Part shown: positions 1-8,465 of the stretch, in pieces | How positions within the stretch are numbered: position 1 is the stretch's first letter | How the letters are laid out: every line of letters starts with the position of its first letter | Assembly (NCBI RefSeq): GCF_000337095.1 | Contig: NZ_AOIV01000045.1 | Location: 1-64,000 of the forward strand | Source: Halogeometricum pallidum JCM 14848 | Lineage (GTDB): Archaea; Halobacteriota; Halobacteria; Halobacteriales; Haloferacaceae | Direction of reading: 5' to 3' | Length of the DNA stretch: 64,000 nucleotides | The notes under the pieces: generated by a model | What the model was told of the DNA's origin: nothing | Database searches by the model: none | Seen by the model: the letters and a program-made list of their open reading frames with translations, nothing else | Translations under genes and position numbers: made by a program

Positions 1-1434
1 TTCACGTTCCTCATCTTCGGCGTGTTCCTCCCCGCCGCGAAGGTGTGGATGGACCGCCGCAAGGAGTCGTGGCCGATTCCGACGTTCAGTCAGAAACCGC
101 TCGGGCGCGAGGGCTCCTCGCTCGGCGAGGTGCTCGGCGTCGGCGTCGGTATCGCCGACCGAATTCCCGTGCTGTTCGTCCTCGCGGCCCTCCTGTTCAG
201 CGCCGGCGCGGCGGGCTACGCGACGGGCGTCGACACCTCGTTCACGCAGGAGGACTTCCTCCCGCCCGAGGAGGTGCCCTCCTACCTGCGGTCGCTGCCG
301 GAACCGTTCGCGCCGAGCGACTACTCCGTCGTCGCCACGCTGAACTTCCTCGAAGAGCGCTTCACGAGTTCGCAGGGGGGGTCGGTGACGATATACGTCG
401 AGCGGCCGATGGAGCAGGACTCGGCGCTCGAAGAGATACACCGCGCCGGCGAGGACCCGCCGGACTCCTTCGTCGTCACGGACGGCCGCGCCGAGTCGAC
501 GAGCGTCGTCACCGTCATCCGCGACTACGCCGAGCAGGACCCCGAGTTCGCCCGCCTCGTCGCCCGGAACGACGCGAACGATAACGGCATCCCCGACGAC
601 GACCTCGGAGAGATATACGACTACTTGGAGACGTCGCCGGCGTCCTCGCAGGTCGACCGGTACCTCGCCGAGGATCATCGCAGCGCCCGCGTCGTCTACA
701 CCGTCTCGGCCGACGTGGCGGACGCCGAGGCGACCGAGGACGGCGAGCAGATGGCCGAGCGCTTCCGGTACGAGGCCGTCGCGACGGGCGACATCGTCGT
801 CTTCCAGGCGGTGTCGGATCTCATCTTCAACTCCGCGGTGACGAGTCTCGCTCTCGCCCTCGGGGGGACGGTGGTGTTCCTCGTGTTCAGCTACTGGCTC
901 CTCGACGGCCTCCCCTCCATCGCCCTCGCCAACCTCCTGCCCATCGTGGTGTCGGTGGCGGGCGTCGCGGCGACGATGCGCCTCCTGGGAATCTCGTTCA
1001 ACGCGTTCACCGCAACCATCCTCTCGCTCACCATCGGGTTGGGCATCGACTACTCCGTCCACGTCGTCCACCGCTTCGTCGACGAGCGAAAGGGGGCGGA
1101 CCTGCACACGGCGCTGCGGCGGACCGTCGTCGGCACGGGCGGTGCCCTCATGGGGAGCATGTTCACGACGGCGTTCGGCATCGGCGTCCTCGTCCTCTCG
1201 CTGCTCTCGGTGCTGGGGCAGTTTGGCGTGCTCACGGCCGTCTCCATCGTCTACTCGTTCCTCACGTCGCTCGTCATCCTCCCCTCGGCGCTGGTCATCT
1301 GGGACCGCTTCGCCAACGAGAGCCCCGACGTGCCGATGGGCGGGGCGCCGGCGGGCGCGGACGCGGATGCAGATTCGGGGTCGGATTCGGACCGCCTCGC
1401 CACCGACGGCGGCCGGAACCGCGAGGGTCGGTAA
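1..1434 (+). CDS. RND/MMPL-family transporter, C-terminal half (5' truncated by window)
   Basis: The reading frame is open from base 1, so the start lies upstream. The visible 477 residues match the second half of a haloarchaeal RND-superfamily exporter (COG1033/MMPL type). They show the end of one membrane helix, a helix around residues 55-78, an extracellular loop domain of about 190 residues, then a bundle of helices with the conserved segment SLTIGLGIDYSVHVVHR carrying the G-x-x-x-D-Y motif. The C-terminal tail (last 35 residues) is hydrophilic and Ala/Asp-rich, as in many haloarchaeal membrane proteins. The family moves lipids or hydrophobic compounds with ion-gradient energy; the substrate here is unknown. 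The membrane topology is clear, the exact function inferred. Confidence 0.85.
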   Translation, partial: FTFLIFGVFLPAAKVWMDRRKESWPIPTFSQKPLGREGSSLGEVLGVGVGIADRIPVLFVLAALLFSAGAAGYATGVDTSFTQEDFLPPEEVPSYLRSLPEPFAPSDYSVVATLNFLEERFTSSQGGSVTIYVERPMEQDSALEEIHRAGEDPPDSFVVTDGRAESTSVVTVIRDYAEQDPEFARLVARNDANDNGIPDDDLGEIYDYLETSPASSQVDRYLAEDHRSARVVYTVSADVADAEATEDGEQMAERFRYEAVATGDIVVFQAVSDLIFNSAVTSLALALGGTVVFLVFSYWLLDGLPSIALANLLPIVVSVAGVAATMRLLGISFNAFTATILSLTIGLGIDYSVHVVHRFVDERKGADLHTALRRTVVGTGGALMGSMFTTAFGIGVLVLSLLSVLGQFGVLTAVSIVYSFLTSLVILPSALVIWDRFANESPDVPMGGAPAGADADADSGSDSDRLATDGGRNREGR

Positions 1435-1500
1435 CGACCGACTCGAGCCGTCTCGGCCACCGCCCGAGGCTATTTCTCGGTGGCCGCCGACTGCCCGACC

Positions 1501-2277
1501 ATGACCGACAGAGCGACGGTCGCCGAGGAGTCGGCGACCGCAGGCGCGAACGTAGCGATGGGGATGTTCGAGGAGGACATCGCGACCGAAGAGAAGACCT
1601 CGAAGACGGACGTGGTGAGCGAGGCGGACGCCGCCGCCCAGGACGAGATACTGGACGTCATCGCCGAGCACTACCCCGACGACGCCGTCGTCGGCGAGGA
1701 GGGGGACACGCCGAAGGAGGCCCCCGAGGAGGGCGACGCCTGGATCGTCGACCCCATCGACGGCACGTCGAACTACCTCCACGGCTTCACCGCGTGGTGT
1801 CAGGCGGTGGCGGCCGTCCGCGACGCCGAACCCGTCGCCGCCGCGGTGACGCGGCCGGCCGTCGGGCACACGTTCGTCGCCGACGAGGACACCCTCCGCA
1901 AGAACGGCGAGGAGACGACGGTGAGCGACGAGACGGACCCCGAGCGCTTCGTCGTCTCGCCCACGCTGAAGGTGAGCGACGACAACCGCGGACAGTACAT
2001 GTCGGTCATCGAGACCTGCTTCGAGGAACTGGGCGACATGCGGCGCATCGGGTCGGCGCAGGTGACGTTCGCCATGGTCGCCGCGGGGTCGATAGACGCC
2101 GCCCTCGGCATCGGTCAGGCGCACCCGTGGGACACCGTCGCGGGCGTCCACATGGTCCGGGCGGCGGGCGGCACCGTCACCGACCTCGACGGGAACCGCT
2201 GGCGGCACGACAGCGACGGCATCCTCGCCTCGAACGGCGAGGCCCACGAGGACGTCCTGGAGATGCTCGGTTTCTGA
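1501..2277 (+). CDS. inositol monophosphatase family protein
   Basis: This 258-residue soluble enzyme belongs to the Mg2+-dependent inositol monophosphatase/FBPase-like sugar phosphatase superfamily. The metal-binding signature VDPIDGTSNY lies near residues 82-91, preceded by GEEG near 66, and the second signature WDTVAG near 216. Archaeal members often hydrolyse myo-inositol-1-phosphate and sometimes fructose-1,6-bisphosphate, so the true substrate is open. I chose the ATG at 1501 instead of a longer frame from 1480 because a TATA-like box at 1470-1475 fits a leaderless transcript starting at 1501. It stands alone between the exporter and two opposite-strand genes. Confidence 0.92.
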   Translation: MTDRATVAEESATAGANVAMGMFEEDIATEEKTSKTDVVSEADAAAQDEILDVIAEHYPDDAVVGEEGDTPKEAPEEGDAWIVDPIDGTSNYLHGFTAWCQAVAAVRDAEPVAAAVTRPAVGHTFVADEDTLRKNGEETTVSDETDPERFVVSPTLKVSDDNRGQYMSVIETCFEELGDMRRIGSAQVTFAMVAAGSIDAALGIGQAHPWDTVAGVHMVRAAGGTVTDLDGNRWRHDSDGILASNGEAHEDVLEMLGF

Positions 2278-2286
2278 GTCGGGCAG

Positions 2287-2529
2287 TCAGAACCGGCCGA
2301 CCCGCGCGGCGCGCGTCGCCCCCCACGCGAGGACGACGACGCCGACGACGAATCCCCCGAGGGCGACCATCAACGGAACGGGTTCGAGAAGCGCCCCGCC
2401 GAGGAACGGGCCGCGGACGAGGAGGTAGCCGGTGCCGGCGGTGACGGCGAGGCCGACGAGCGTCACGAACCCGTAGACGTACGCGAGGACGCCGAACCCG
2501 CCGCGGTCCGTTCTCGGGCGATTACTCAT
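2287..2529 (-). CDS. small two-helix membrane protein, unknown function
   Basis: This 80-residue protein has a short polar N terminus followed by two hydrophobic segments, roughly residues 12-38 and 50-70, and a positively charged C terminus (RAARVGRF). That gives a helical hairpin in the cytoplasmic membrane. I recognise no family. It ends 9 bases from the 3' end of the convergent phosphatase gene and sits just downstream of the acylphosphatase gene on the same strand, about 40 bases away, so the two may share a transcript. Start ATG at 2529. Composition is normal for the neighbourhood. Confidence 0.7.
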   Translation of the reverse strand: MSNRPRTDRGGFGVLAYVYGFVTLVGLAVTAGTGYLLVRGPFLGGALLEPVPLMVALGGFVVGVVVLAWGATRAARVGRF

Positions 2530-2570
2530 ACCCTCCCAGACGCTCTCAGCGACTTAGCCTTCGCCCTCTC

Positions 2571-2852
2571 TCACCACTCGATTTGGAACCCCGACTCGCC
2601 CTCGGGGTCGCCGTACTCGACGTCGACGGACTCCACCTCGGCGGCGTCGCTGCCGGTGTGACACCACTCGACCACTTCTTCGACGTCGCCTTCGGGGCCC
2701 TCGAACACGGCCTCCACGCGGCCGTCGTCGAGATTCTTCACCCAGCCGTCGAGGTTCCGTTCGCGGGCGGCGTCGCGCGTGCTGGCCCGGTAGTAGACGC
2801 CCTGCACCCTGCCGGTGACGAAGACGTGGGCGCGCGTTCGCTCGTCTGTCAT
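2571..2852 (-). CDS. acyP: acylphosphatase
   Basis: This 93-residue protein matches the acylphosphatase fold in length and motifs. The phosphate-binding loop VTGRVQGVYYR near residues 12-22 contains the catalytic Arg, and the motif GWVKNLDDGRVEAVFEG near 36-52 supplies the catalytic Asn. It hydrolyses carboxyl-phosphate mixed anhydrides such as acetyl- or carbamoyl-phosphate in the cytosol. The reading frame stays open far upstream, antisense to the mutase gene. The ATG at 2852 gives the family's normal length, so the upstream extension was discarded. The highly acidic surface is typical of haloarchaea. Confidence 0.95.
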   Translation of the reverse strand: MTDERTRAHVFVTGRVQGVYYRASTRDAARERNLDGWVKNLDDGRVEAVFEGPEGDVEEVVEWCHTGSDAAEVESVDVEYGDPEGESGFQIEW

Positions 2853-2948
2853 ACCCACGCGTTCAGGCGCCACCGTCAAGTATCGGCCGGCCGCGGAACC
2901 GCCCCGAGAACCGAAGCCATCTAAGTGACGGGCCGCCGACTCGCCCAC

Positions 2949-4331
2949 ATGGAACTCTTCGGAACCGCCGGGATTCGGGGGGACGCGGCGACGCGCGTCA
3001 CGCCCGAACTGGCGCTCTCGGTCGGTCGTGCGGTGGGTCTGGACGCGGTGGAGTCGAACAGGCGGGCGGAAGTCGTCGTCGGACGCGACGGTCGGACGAC
3101 GGGGCCGGCGCTCGCCGCCGCCGTCGAGGCGGGCCTCGAATCCGCCGGCGCCGACGTGCGCCGCGCGGGCACCCTCCCCACGCCCGCCCTCGCGTTCGCC
3201 TCGCAGGGTCGCCGCGGCGTCATGCTCACCGCCTCGCACAACCCGCCGACGGACAACGGAATCAAGGTGTTCGTCGACGGCGAGGAGTACGACCGCGGCC
3301 TCGAACGAGGGGTCGAGGAGCGCGTCGCCGCCGACCCCTCGCCGGCGCCGTGGGAACTCTGGGGAGACGGCGAATCCGTCGACGTGCTCGCGGACTACCG
3401 CGAGGCGGTGGTCCGCTACGCCCGCGGGTTCGGCGCCGACCCCAAGGGCCTGAACGTCGTCGTCGACTGCGGCAACGGGATGTCCGCGCTCGGGACGCCA
3501 CAGGTCCTCGGCCGACTGGGCGCGCGCGTCGTCACCCTCAACGGGCAGGTGGACGGTCACTTCCCCGGCCGGGGGTCGAAGCCGACGCCGGAGACGCTCT
3601 CTGACCTCCGGGCGTTCCTCGCCGACGAGGAGACCGAACCCGGCGGCGACTACGACTTCGGCATCGCCCACGACGGCGACTCCGACCGCATCGTCGTCGT
3701 CGACTCCGACGGCGATATCGTCCACGAGGACACCGTCGTGGCCATCCTCGCCGAACAGTTCGTGCGCGACGCCGAAGCCGACGACCCGGTGGTGGTGACG
3801 ACGCCGAACGCCTCGGGCCGCATCGACGAACGGGTCCGCGCGGCGGGCGGCCGGGTCGAACGCGTCCGACTCGGCGCCCTCCACGAGGGTATCGCGTCGG
3901 CGCGCGCCGCCGGCGGCGACGTGGTGTTCGCCGCCGAACCCTGGAAGCACGTCCACCCCGAACTCGGCGGGTGGATAGACGGCGTCGCCTCCGCGGCCGT
4001 CTTCACCCGTCTCGTCGCCGAACGGGGTCTCGACGACCTACGCGAACCCGTCACCGAACGCCCGTACCGCAAGGTGAGCGTCGAGTGTCCCGACGAGGCG
4101 AAGCAGGCCGCCATGGCGCGCGTGTCGGAGGCGCTCCCCGAGGCGTTCCCCGAGGCCGACGTGGACACCGAGCACGGCGTCCGCATCGAACGCGCGGACG
4201 CGTCGTGGGCGCTCGTCCGGCCCTCGGGGACGGAACCGTACGTCCGGGTGTACGCCGAGGCCGACGACGTGGACGCGTTCGTCGACGCCGTCACCGACGT
4301 GGTGGCGGCGGCCGTCGACGCGGCCGCGTAA
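2949..4331 (+). CDS. glmM: phosphoglucosamine mutase / phosphomannomutase family protein
   Basis: This 460-residue alpha-D-phosphohexomutase has all four expected domains. It shows the phospho-serine loop TASHNPPTDNGIKVF (about residues 97-111), the Mg2+ loop DGDSDR (about 241-246), a sugar-binding region with the segment AAEPWKHVHP, and the C-terminal phosphate-binding loop RPSGTEPYVRVY. The family interconverts hexose 6- and 1-phosphates; archaeal homologues supply glucosamine-1-phosphate or mannose-1-phosphate for glycan precursors. ATG 2949 is preferred to an ATG 24 bases upstream because the protein then opens with the conserved MELFGTAGIRG and a TATA-like box at 2920-2927 fits a leaderless start. 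The glmM name is a family-level guess. Confidence 0.9.
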   Translation: MELFGTAGIRGDAATRVTPELALSVGRAVGLDAVESNRRAEVVVGRDGRTTGPALAAAVEAGLESAGADVRRAGTLPTPALAFASQGRRGVMLTASHNPPTDNGIKVFVDGEEYDRGLERGVEERVAADPSPAPWELWGDGESVDVLADYREAVVRYARGFGADPKGLNVVVDCGNGMSALGTPQVLGRLGARVVTLNGQVDGHFPGRGSKPTPETLSDLRAFLADEETEPGGDYDFGIAHDGDSDRIVVVDSDGDIVHEDTVVAILAEQFVRDAEADDPVVVTTPNASGRIDERVRAAGGRVERVRLGALHEGIASARAAGGDVVFAAEPWKHVHPELGGWIDGVASAAVFTRLVAERGLDDLREPVTERPYRKVSVECPDEAKQAAMARVSEALPEAFPEADVDTEHGVRIERADASWALVRPSGTEPYVRVYAEADDVDAFVDAVTDVVAAAVDAAA

Positions 4332-4419
4332 CTGTACGGACGTGCGCGATTCCGCCGGCGAGAACAGCGTTCGTCCGCGTACGGCTGTTTCACTCACGGA
4401 ATGAGAACGGAAACGACGC

Positions 4420-4427
4420 ACTTATGG
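4420..4427 (+). promoter_or_regulatory. TATA-like box of the BMP-type ABC importer operon
   Basis: The sequence acttatgg lies about 28 bases before a GTG at 4453 and 40 bases before the ATG at 4465. It would place the transcript start near 4450, giving a very short or absent leader. Confidence 0.5.
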
Positions 4428-4464
4428 CCACCTCTCCTCGGTTATCTGGTAGGTGTCCACAGTC

Positions 4465-5610
4465 ATGGATAGACGCAGATTCTTAAAGGCGACGGGTGTG
4501 GCAGGTATCGCGGGACTGGCCGGCTGTTCCGGCGGTCCCACGAGCGAGGGCGACGGAACGACCGCGGAGGGCACGGAGACGTCCTCCGACGGGGAGTCGA
4601 CGGGAACGGGAACGGGCGAGGAGTCGACCGCGGGGTCGGGCCAGACCATCAACGTCGGGATGGTGTACGCCACCGGCGGACTGGGCGACGGGTCGTTCAA
4701 CGACCAGGCGCAGCAGGGAATCCAGCAGGCGGCGAAGGAGTTCAACGTCCAGTACGACGAGGCGCAACCCGACTCCGTCTCGCAGTTCCAGAACTTCCAA
4801 CAGCAGTTCGCCAGTTCGACCAGCCCGGAGTACGACCTCGTCAGCTGTATCGGTTACCTGCAGGCCGACGCCCTCTCGCAGACCGCCTCGGACTACCCCG
4901 ACCAGCGGTTCATGATCGTCGACAGCGCCGTCGAAGCCGACAACGTGTCGAGCTACGTGTTCAAAGAGCAGCAGGGGTCGTTCCTCGCCGGCGTCATGGC
5001 GGGGAAACTCACGACCATGGAGTTCAGCGCGGGCGGCGGGTCGACGAAGCCCGACGAGAAGGTCGTCGGGTTCGTCGGCGGCGAGGAGGGCGACCTCATC
5101 GGCAAGTTCGAGGCCGGGTACACCGCCGGCGTCAAATACGTCGACGACTCCATCGAGGTCCAATCGACGTACGTCGGCAGCTTCAACGAACCGACGGCCG
5201 GGAGCGAGGCGGCCATCGCGATGTACAACAGCGGCGCCGACATCATCTTCCACGCGTCCGGTAACACCGGGACCGGCGTGTTCCAGGCCGCCCAGGAGAA
5301 GGGCAACTACGCCATCGGCGTCGACCGCGCTCAGTCCGTCACGAAGCCGTCGTACGCCGACGTCATCCTCGGGAGCATGGTCAAGCGCGTCGACACGGCG
5401 GTGTACACGTCCGTCGAGGCCATCGCCAACGACTCGTTCGACGGCGGGGCCGTCACGACGCTCGGCTTAGAGCAGGACGGGGTCGACCTCGTCTACGGGG
5501 ACACGCTCGAATCGGAGATTCCCTCCGGGGTCAAAGACGCCGTCTCCGCCGCCCGCGAAGAGGTCGTCGGCGGGTCCGTCTCCGTCCCGACCGACCCCTC
5601 GAACGTCTAA
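4465..5610 (+). CDS. BMP-family substrate-binding lipoprotein of a nucleoside-type ABC importer
   Basis: This protein of about 381 residues starts with a twin-arginine signal (MDRRRFLKATG) followed by a lipobox ending LAGC, so it should be exported folded and lipid-anchored outside the membrane. A Gly/Thr/Glu-rich spacer of about 45 residues leads to the periplasmic-binding fold of the BMP/PnrA family, seen in VGMVYATGGLGDGSFND and in IIFHASGNTGTGVFQAA. PnrA-type proteins bind purine nucleosides. It heads a four-gene operon with the matching ATPase and permeases. A GTG at 4453 in frame could be the true start, adding four residues. The exact ligand is inferred from the family. Confidence 0.92.
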   Translation: MDRRRFLKATGVAGIAGLAGCSGGPTSEGDGTTAEGTETSSDGESTGTGTGEESTAGSGQTINVGMVYATGGLGDGSFNDQAQQGIQQAAKEFNVQYDEAQPDSVSQFQNFQQQFASSTSPEYDLVSCIGYLQADALSQTASDYPDQRFMIVDSAVEADNVSSYVFKEQQGSFLAGVMAGKLTTMEFSAGGGSTKPDEKVVGFVGGEEGDLIGKFEAGYTAGVKYVDDSIEVQSTYVGSFNEPTAGSEAAIAMYNSGADIIFHASGNTGTGVFQAAQEKGNYAIGVDRAQSVTKPSYADVILGSMVKRVDTAVYTSVEAIANDSFDGGAVTTLGLEQDGVDLVYGDTLESEIPSGVKDAVSAAREEVVGGSVSVPTDPSNV

Positions 5611-5613
5611 ATC

Positions 5614-5636
5614 GAATCGGCGGAGATAAACGATTC
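5614..5636 (+). repeat. inverted repeat (stem-loop) between binding-protein and ATPase genes
   Basis: A perfect 6-base inverted repeat, gaatcg at 5614-5619 and cgattc at 5631-5636, encloses an 11-base loop in the 45-base gap after the lipoprotein gene. In RNA it would form a small hairpin that could act as a partial terminator or 3'-end stabiliser. This would suit higher expression of the binding protein than of the membrane components. Confidence 0.4.
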
Positions 5637-5655
5637 CTCACTCATTTCACCAACG

Positions 5656-7251
5656 ATGCCACCAGCCGTCCGACTCGACGGGATAACCAAGCGGTTCCCG
5701 GGAGTCGTCGCCAACGACGACGTCGACCTCACCGTAGAGGCTGGGACGGTGCACGCGCTTCTCGGCGAGAACGGGGCCGGGAAGACCACGCTGATGAACG
5801 TCCTCTACGGCCTGTACGAACCGACCGAAGGAACGGTGTCCCTCGACGGCGAGGCGCGCGAGTTCGACTCGCCGCGCGACGCCATCGACGCCGGCGTCGG
5901 CATGATCCACCAGCACTTCATGCTGGTCGACCCGATGACCGTCGCCGAGAACATCACCCTGGGGAACGAACCGCGGAAGTGGGGCGGCCTCGCCGTGGAC
6001 CGCGAACGCGCCCGCGAGGAGGTCACCGACCTGTCGGGTCGCTACGGATTCGACGTCGACCCCGACGCGCGAATCGAGGACGTCTCCGTCGGCGTCCAAC
6101 AGCGCGTGGAGATTCTGAAGGCGCTCTACCGCGGCGCGGACGTCCTCATCCTCGACGAACCGACGGCGGTGTTGACCCCCCAGGAGGTCGAAGAACTGTT
6201 CACCGTCCTGGAGGAACTCACCGCGCAGGGTAAGACGATAATCTTCATCACGCACAAGCTCGGCGAGGCGCTCGAAGCGGCCGACGAGGTGACCGTCCTC
6301 CGCAACGGGAAGAACGTCGGTTCGCTCCCCACCGCCGAGACGGACCGCGAGGAACTGGCGACGCTGATGGTCGGCCGCGAGGTGCTGATGCAGTTCGACA
6401 AGTCGCCCGCCTCCCCCGGCGAGACGGTGCTCTCCGTCCGCGACGTCGGCGTCGAGGACGAACGCGGCGTCGACGTCGTCCGCGACGTGTCGTTCGACGT
6501 GCGCGAGGGCGAGGTGTTCGGCATCGCCGGCGTCGACGGGAACGGGCAGTCCGAACTCGTCGAGGCCGTCACCGGCCTCCGCGAACAGACCGAGGGCTCC
6601 GTCTCCTTCGAGGGCCAGCAGATAGACGACTGGTCGCGCCGCCGCCGCATCCGGGAGGGGATGGCCTACATCCCCGAGGACCGACAGGAACGCGGCCTCG
6701 TGATGGAGTTCGACCTCGTCGAGAACGCGATTCTCGGGAGCCAACACCGCGAGCCGTTCGCGGAGGGCGGCCGCATCGACTGGAAGCGCTCGCGTCAGCA
6801 CGCCGAAGACGTCATCGAACGGTACGACGTCCGCCCGCCGAACGCCGACGCGGAGGCCCACTCTTTCTCCGGCGGGAACCAACAGAAGTTCATCGTCGGC
6901 CGCGAGTTCGAACGCGACCCGTCGCTCGTCGTCGCGACGCATCCGACGCGCGGCGTCGACATCGGGTCGACCGAGTTCATCCACGAGCGACTGCTCGACC
7001 TGCGGGACGACGGACGGGGGGTCCTCCTCGTCTCCTCCAAACTCGACGAGGTGCAGGGGCTCTCCGACCGCCTCGGGGTCATGTACGAGGGGGAACTGAT
7101 GGACGTCGTCGACCCCGAGACGGTGACCGAGGAGGAACTCGGACTGTTGATGGCCGGCGAGTACCCCGACTCCTACGAGCGCGCCGCCCTCGCGGCGGAC
7201 GCGTCCGCGGACGACGCGACGAACACGAACGTGGCGGGTGAGCGGTCGTGA
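5656..7251 (+). CDS. nucleoside-type ABC importer, double ATPase subunit
   Basis: This 531-residue protein carries two fused ABC ATPase domains. Domain 1 has Walker A GENGAGKTT (near residue 38) and Walker B LILDEPTAVLTPQE. Domain 2 starts near residue 255 with the degenerate P-loop GVDGNGQSEL and has the signature FSGGNQQKFIVGRE. This asymmetric tandem layout is typical of the sugar/nucleoside importers of the RbsA/BmpA-associated class. It follows the binding-protein gene by 45 bases and overlaps the first permease gene by four bases (GTGA), showing translational coupling. It powers import at the inner face of the membrane. A disordered Ala/Asp-rich tail closes the protein. Confidence 0.95.
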   Translation: MPPAVRLDGITKRFPGVVANDDVDLTVEAGTVHALLGENGAGKTTLMNVLYGLYEPTEGTVSLDGEAREFDSPRDAIDAGVGMIHQHFMLVDPMTVAENITLGNEPRKWGGLAVDRERAREEVTDLSGRYGFDVDPDARIEDVSVGVQQRVEILKALYRGADVLILDEPTAVLTPQEVEELFTVLEELTAQGKTIIFITHKLGEALEAADEVTVLRNGKNVGSLPTAETDREELATLMVGREVLMQFDKSPASPGETVLSVRDVGVEDERGVDVVRDVSFDVREGEVFGIAGVDGNGQSELVEAVTGLREQTEGSVSFEGQQIDDWSRRRRIREGMAYIPEDRQERGLVMEFDLVENAILGSQHREPFAEGGRIDWKRSRQHAEDVIERYDVRPPNADAEAHSFSGGNQQKFIVGREFERDPSLVVATHPTRGVDIGSTEFIHERLLDLRDDGRGVLLVSSKLDEVQGLSDRLGVMYEGELMDVVDPETVTEEELGLLMAGEYPDSYERAALAADASADDATNTNVAGERS

Positions 7252-8465
7252 ATCTCCGCGACAGCGCGGAACGACTCGTCCGCGCCTCGGCGTTCGAGCG
7301 CTTCCTCATCAGCGCCGCGGCGCTCCTGTTGTCTATCGCCGTCGGCTTCGTCCTCATCCTCGCCGCGGGGCGGATGACGACGTGCGGGACGGCGGCTACC
7401 TCCTTTTTGGGCGTCGGCTTCTGTTACGACCCGATCACCGTCTACGACCGCCTGTTCCTCGGCGCGTTCGGCAACGTCTTCGCCGACCCGCTGAACGGGC
7501 AGTTCGCGACGACGCTGTCGGAGACGACGGTGTTGATGTTCACCGGCGTCGCCGTCGCCGTCGCCTTCCGCGCGGGCATCTTCAACATCGGGACGCAGGG
7601 GCAACTCGTGGTCGGCGCGTTGGCGACGGCCGTCTCCGTGTTAGCCGCCTCGACGCTCGTCAGCGGCCTCCTCGGGACGGTGCTTCTCGTCCCGTTCGGC
7701 CTCCTCGTCGGCGCCCTCTTCGGCGCCGCCTACGGGGCGATTCCGGGGCTGTTGAAGGCCTACGCGGACGCCAACGAGGTCATCACGACCATCATGCTGA
7801 ACTTCGTCGCCACCTCCGTGGCGCTGTATCTCGTGCAGGACCACTTCGCGGACCCCGAGAGCGCCGCAACGCAGACGGTTCCGCTCCCGGACTACGCGGT
7901 GTTTCCGAGCACCGTGTTCAGACCGCGCGACGACTTCTCGCTCCTCGCCTTCCTCTTCGCCGCCGCCGTCCTCGTGGGCATCTACGTCTTCCTCGAACGG
8001 ACCTCGTTCGGCTACGACCTCCGGACGAGCGGAATTCAGCCCGAGGCCGCCGAGTACGGCGGCGTCGACGCGCCGCGAACCGTCGTTACCAGCATGGCGC
8101 TGTCGGGCGCGCTGGGCGGCCTCGGCGGCGCGGTGTACGTGCTCATGATTCTCGGGAACTTCCAGACCGGCATCCCCTCGTACGGCTTCGATGGCATCAC
8201 CGTCTCCATCCTCGCGGGGAACAACCCGCTCGGCGTCGGCTTCGCGGCCCTGCTGTTCGGCGTCCTCAAGAGCGGTTCCATCGTCGTCGACGTCGGGACG
8301 GACGTGCCGCCGCAACTGGTCGGCGTCCTCCGGGGTCTCATCATCCTGTTCGTCGCCATGCCGGAGTTCTTCCGGATGATCGGACGGCGCGTGTGGACGT
8401 TCGAGGACGACCCGAGTTCCCGTCCGGTCGCCGACGGCGGTTCGGGGGGTGAGACCGATGAGTAG
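7248..8465 (+). CDS. nucleoside-type ABC importer permease, first subunit
   Basis: This 405-residue integral membrane protein of the BPD_transp_2 (RbsC/LivH-like) permease family has roughly nine hydrophobic segments. The conserved segment FRAGIFNIGTQGQLVVGAL and the coupling region GIQPEAAEYGGVD are both visible. The N-terminal region holds an unusual Cys-containing loop (CGTAATS) between the first two helices. The GTG start overlaps the ATPase stop codon. The second permease starts before this gene ends, so the two are probably made in stoichiometric amounts and form the heterodimeric channel of the importer. Confidence 0.94.
   Translation: MNLRDSAERLVRASAFERFLISAAALLLSIAVGFVLILAAGRMTTCGTAATSFLGVGFCYDPITVYDRLFLGAFGNVFADPLNGQFATTLSETTVLMFTGVAVAVAFRAGIFNIGTQGQLVVGALATAVSVLAASTLVSGLLGTVLLVPFGLLVGALFGAAYGAIPGLLKAYADANEVITTIMLNFVATSVALYLVQDHFADPESAATQTVPLPDYAVFPSTVFRPRDDFSLLAFLFAAAVLVGIYVFLERTSFGYDLRTSGIQPEAAEYGGVDAPRTVVTSMALSGALGGLGGAVYVLMILGNFQTGIPSYGFDGITVSILAGNNPLGVGFAALLFGVLKSGSIVVDVGTDVPPQLVGVLRGLIILFVAMPEFFRMIGRRVWTFEDDPSSRPVADGGSGGETDE

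Noticed and set aside
2853-3956. Upstream extension of the acylphosphatase frame on the minus strand.
   Set aside because: Acylphosphatases are about 90 residues. The extension is antisense to the mutase gene and has no domain.
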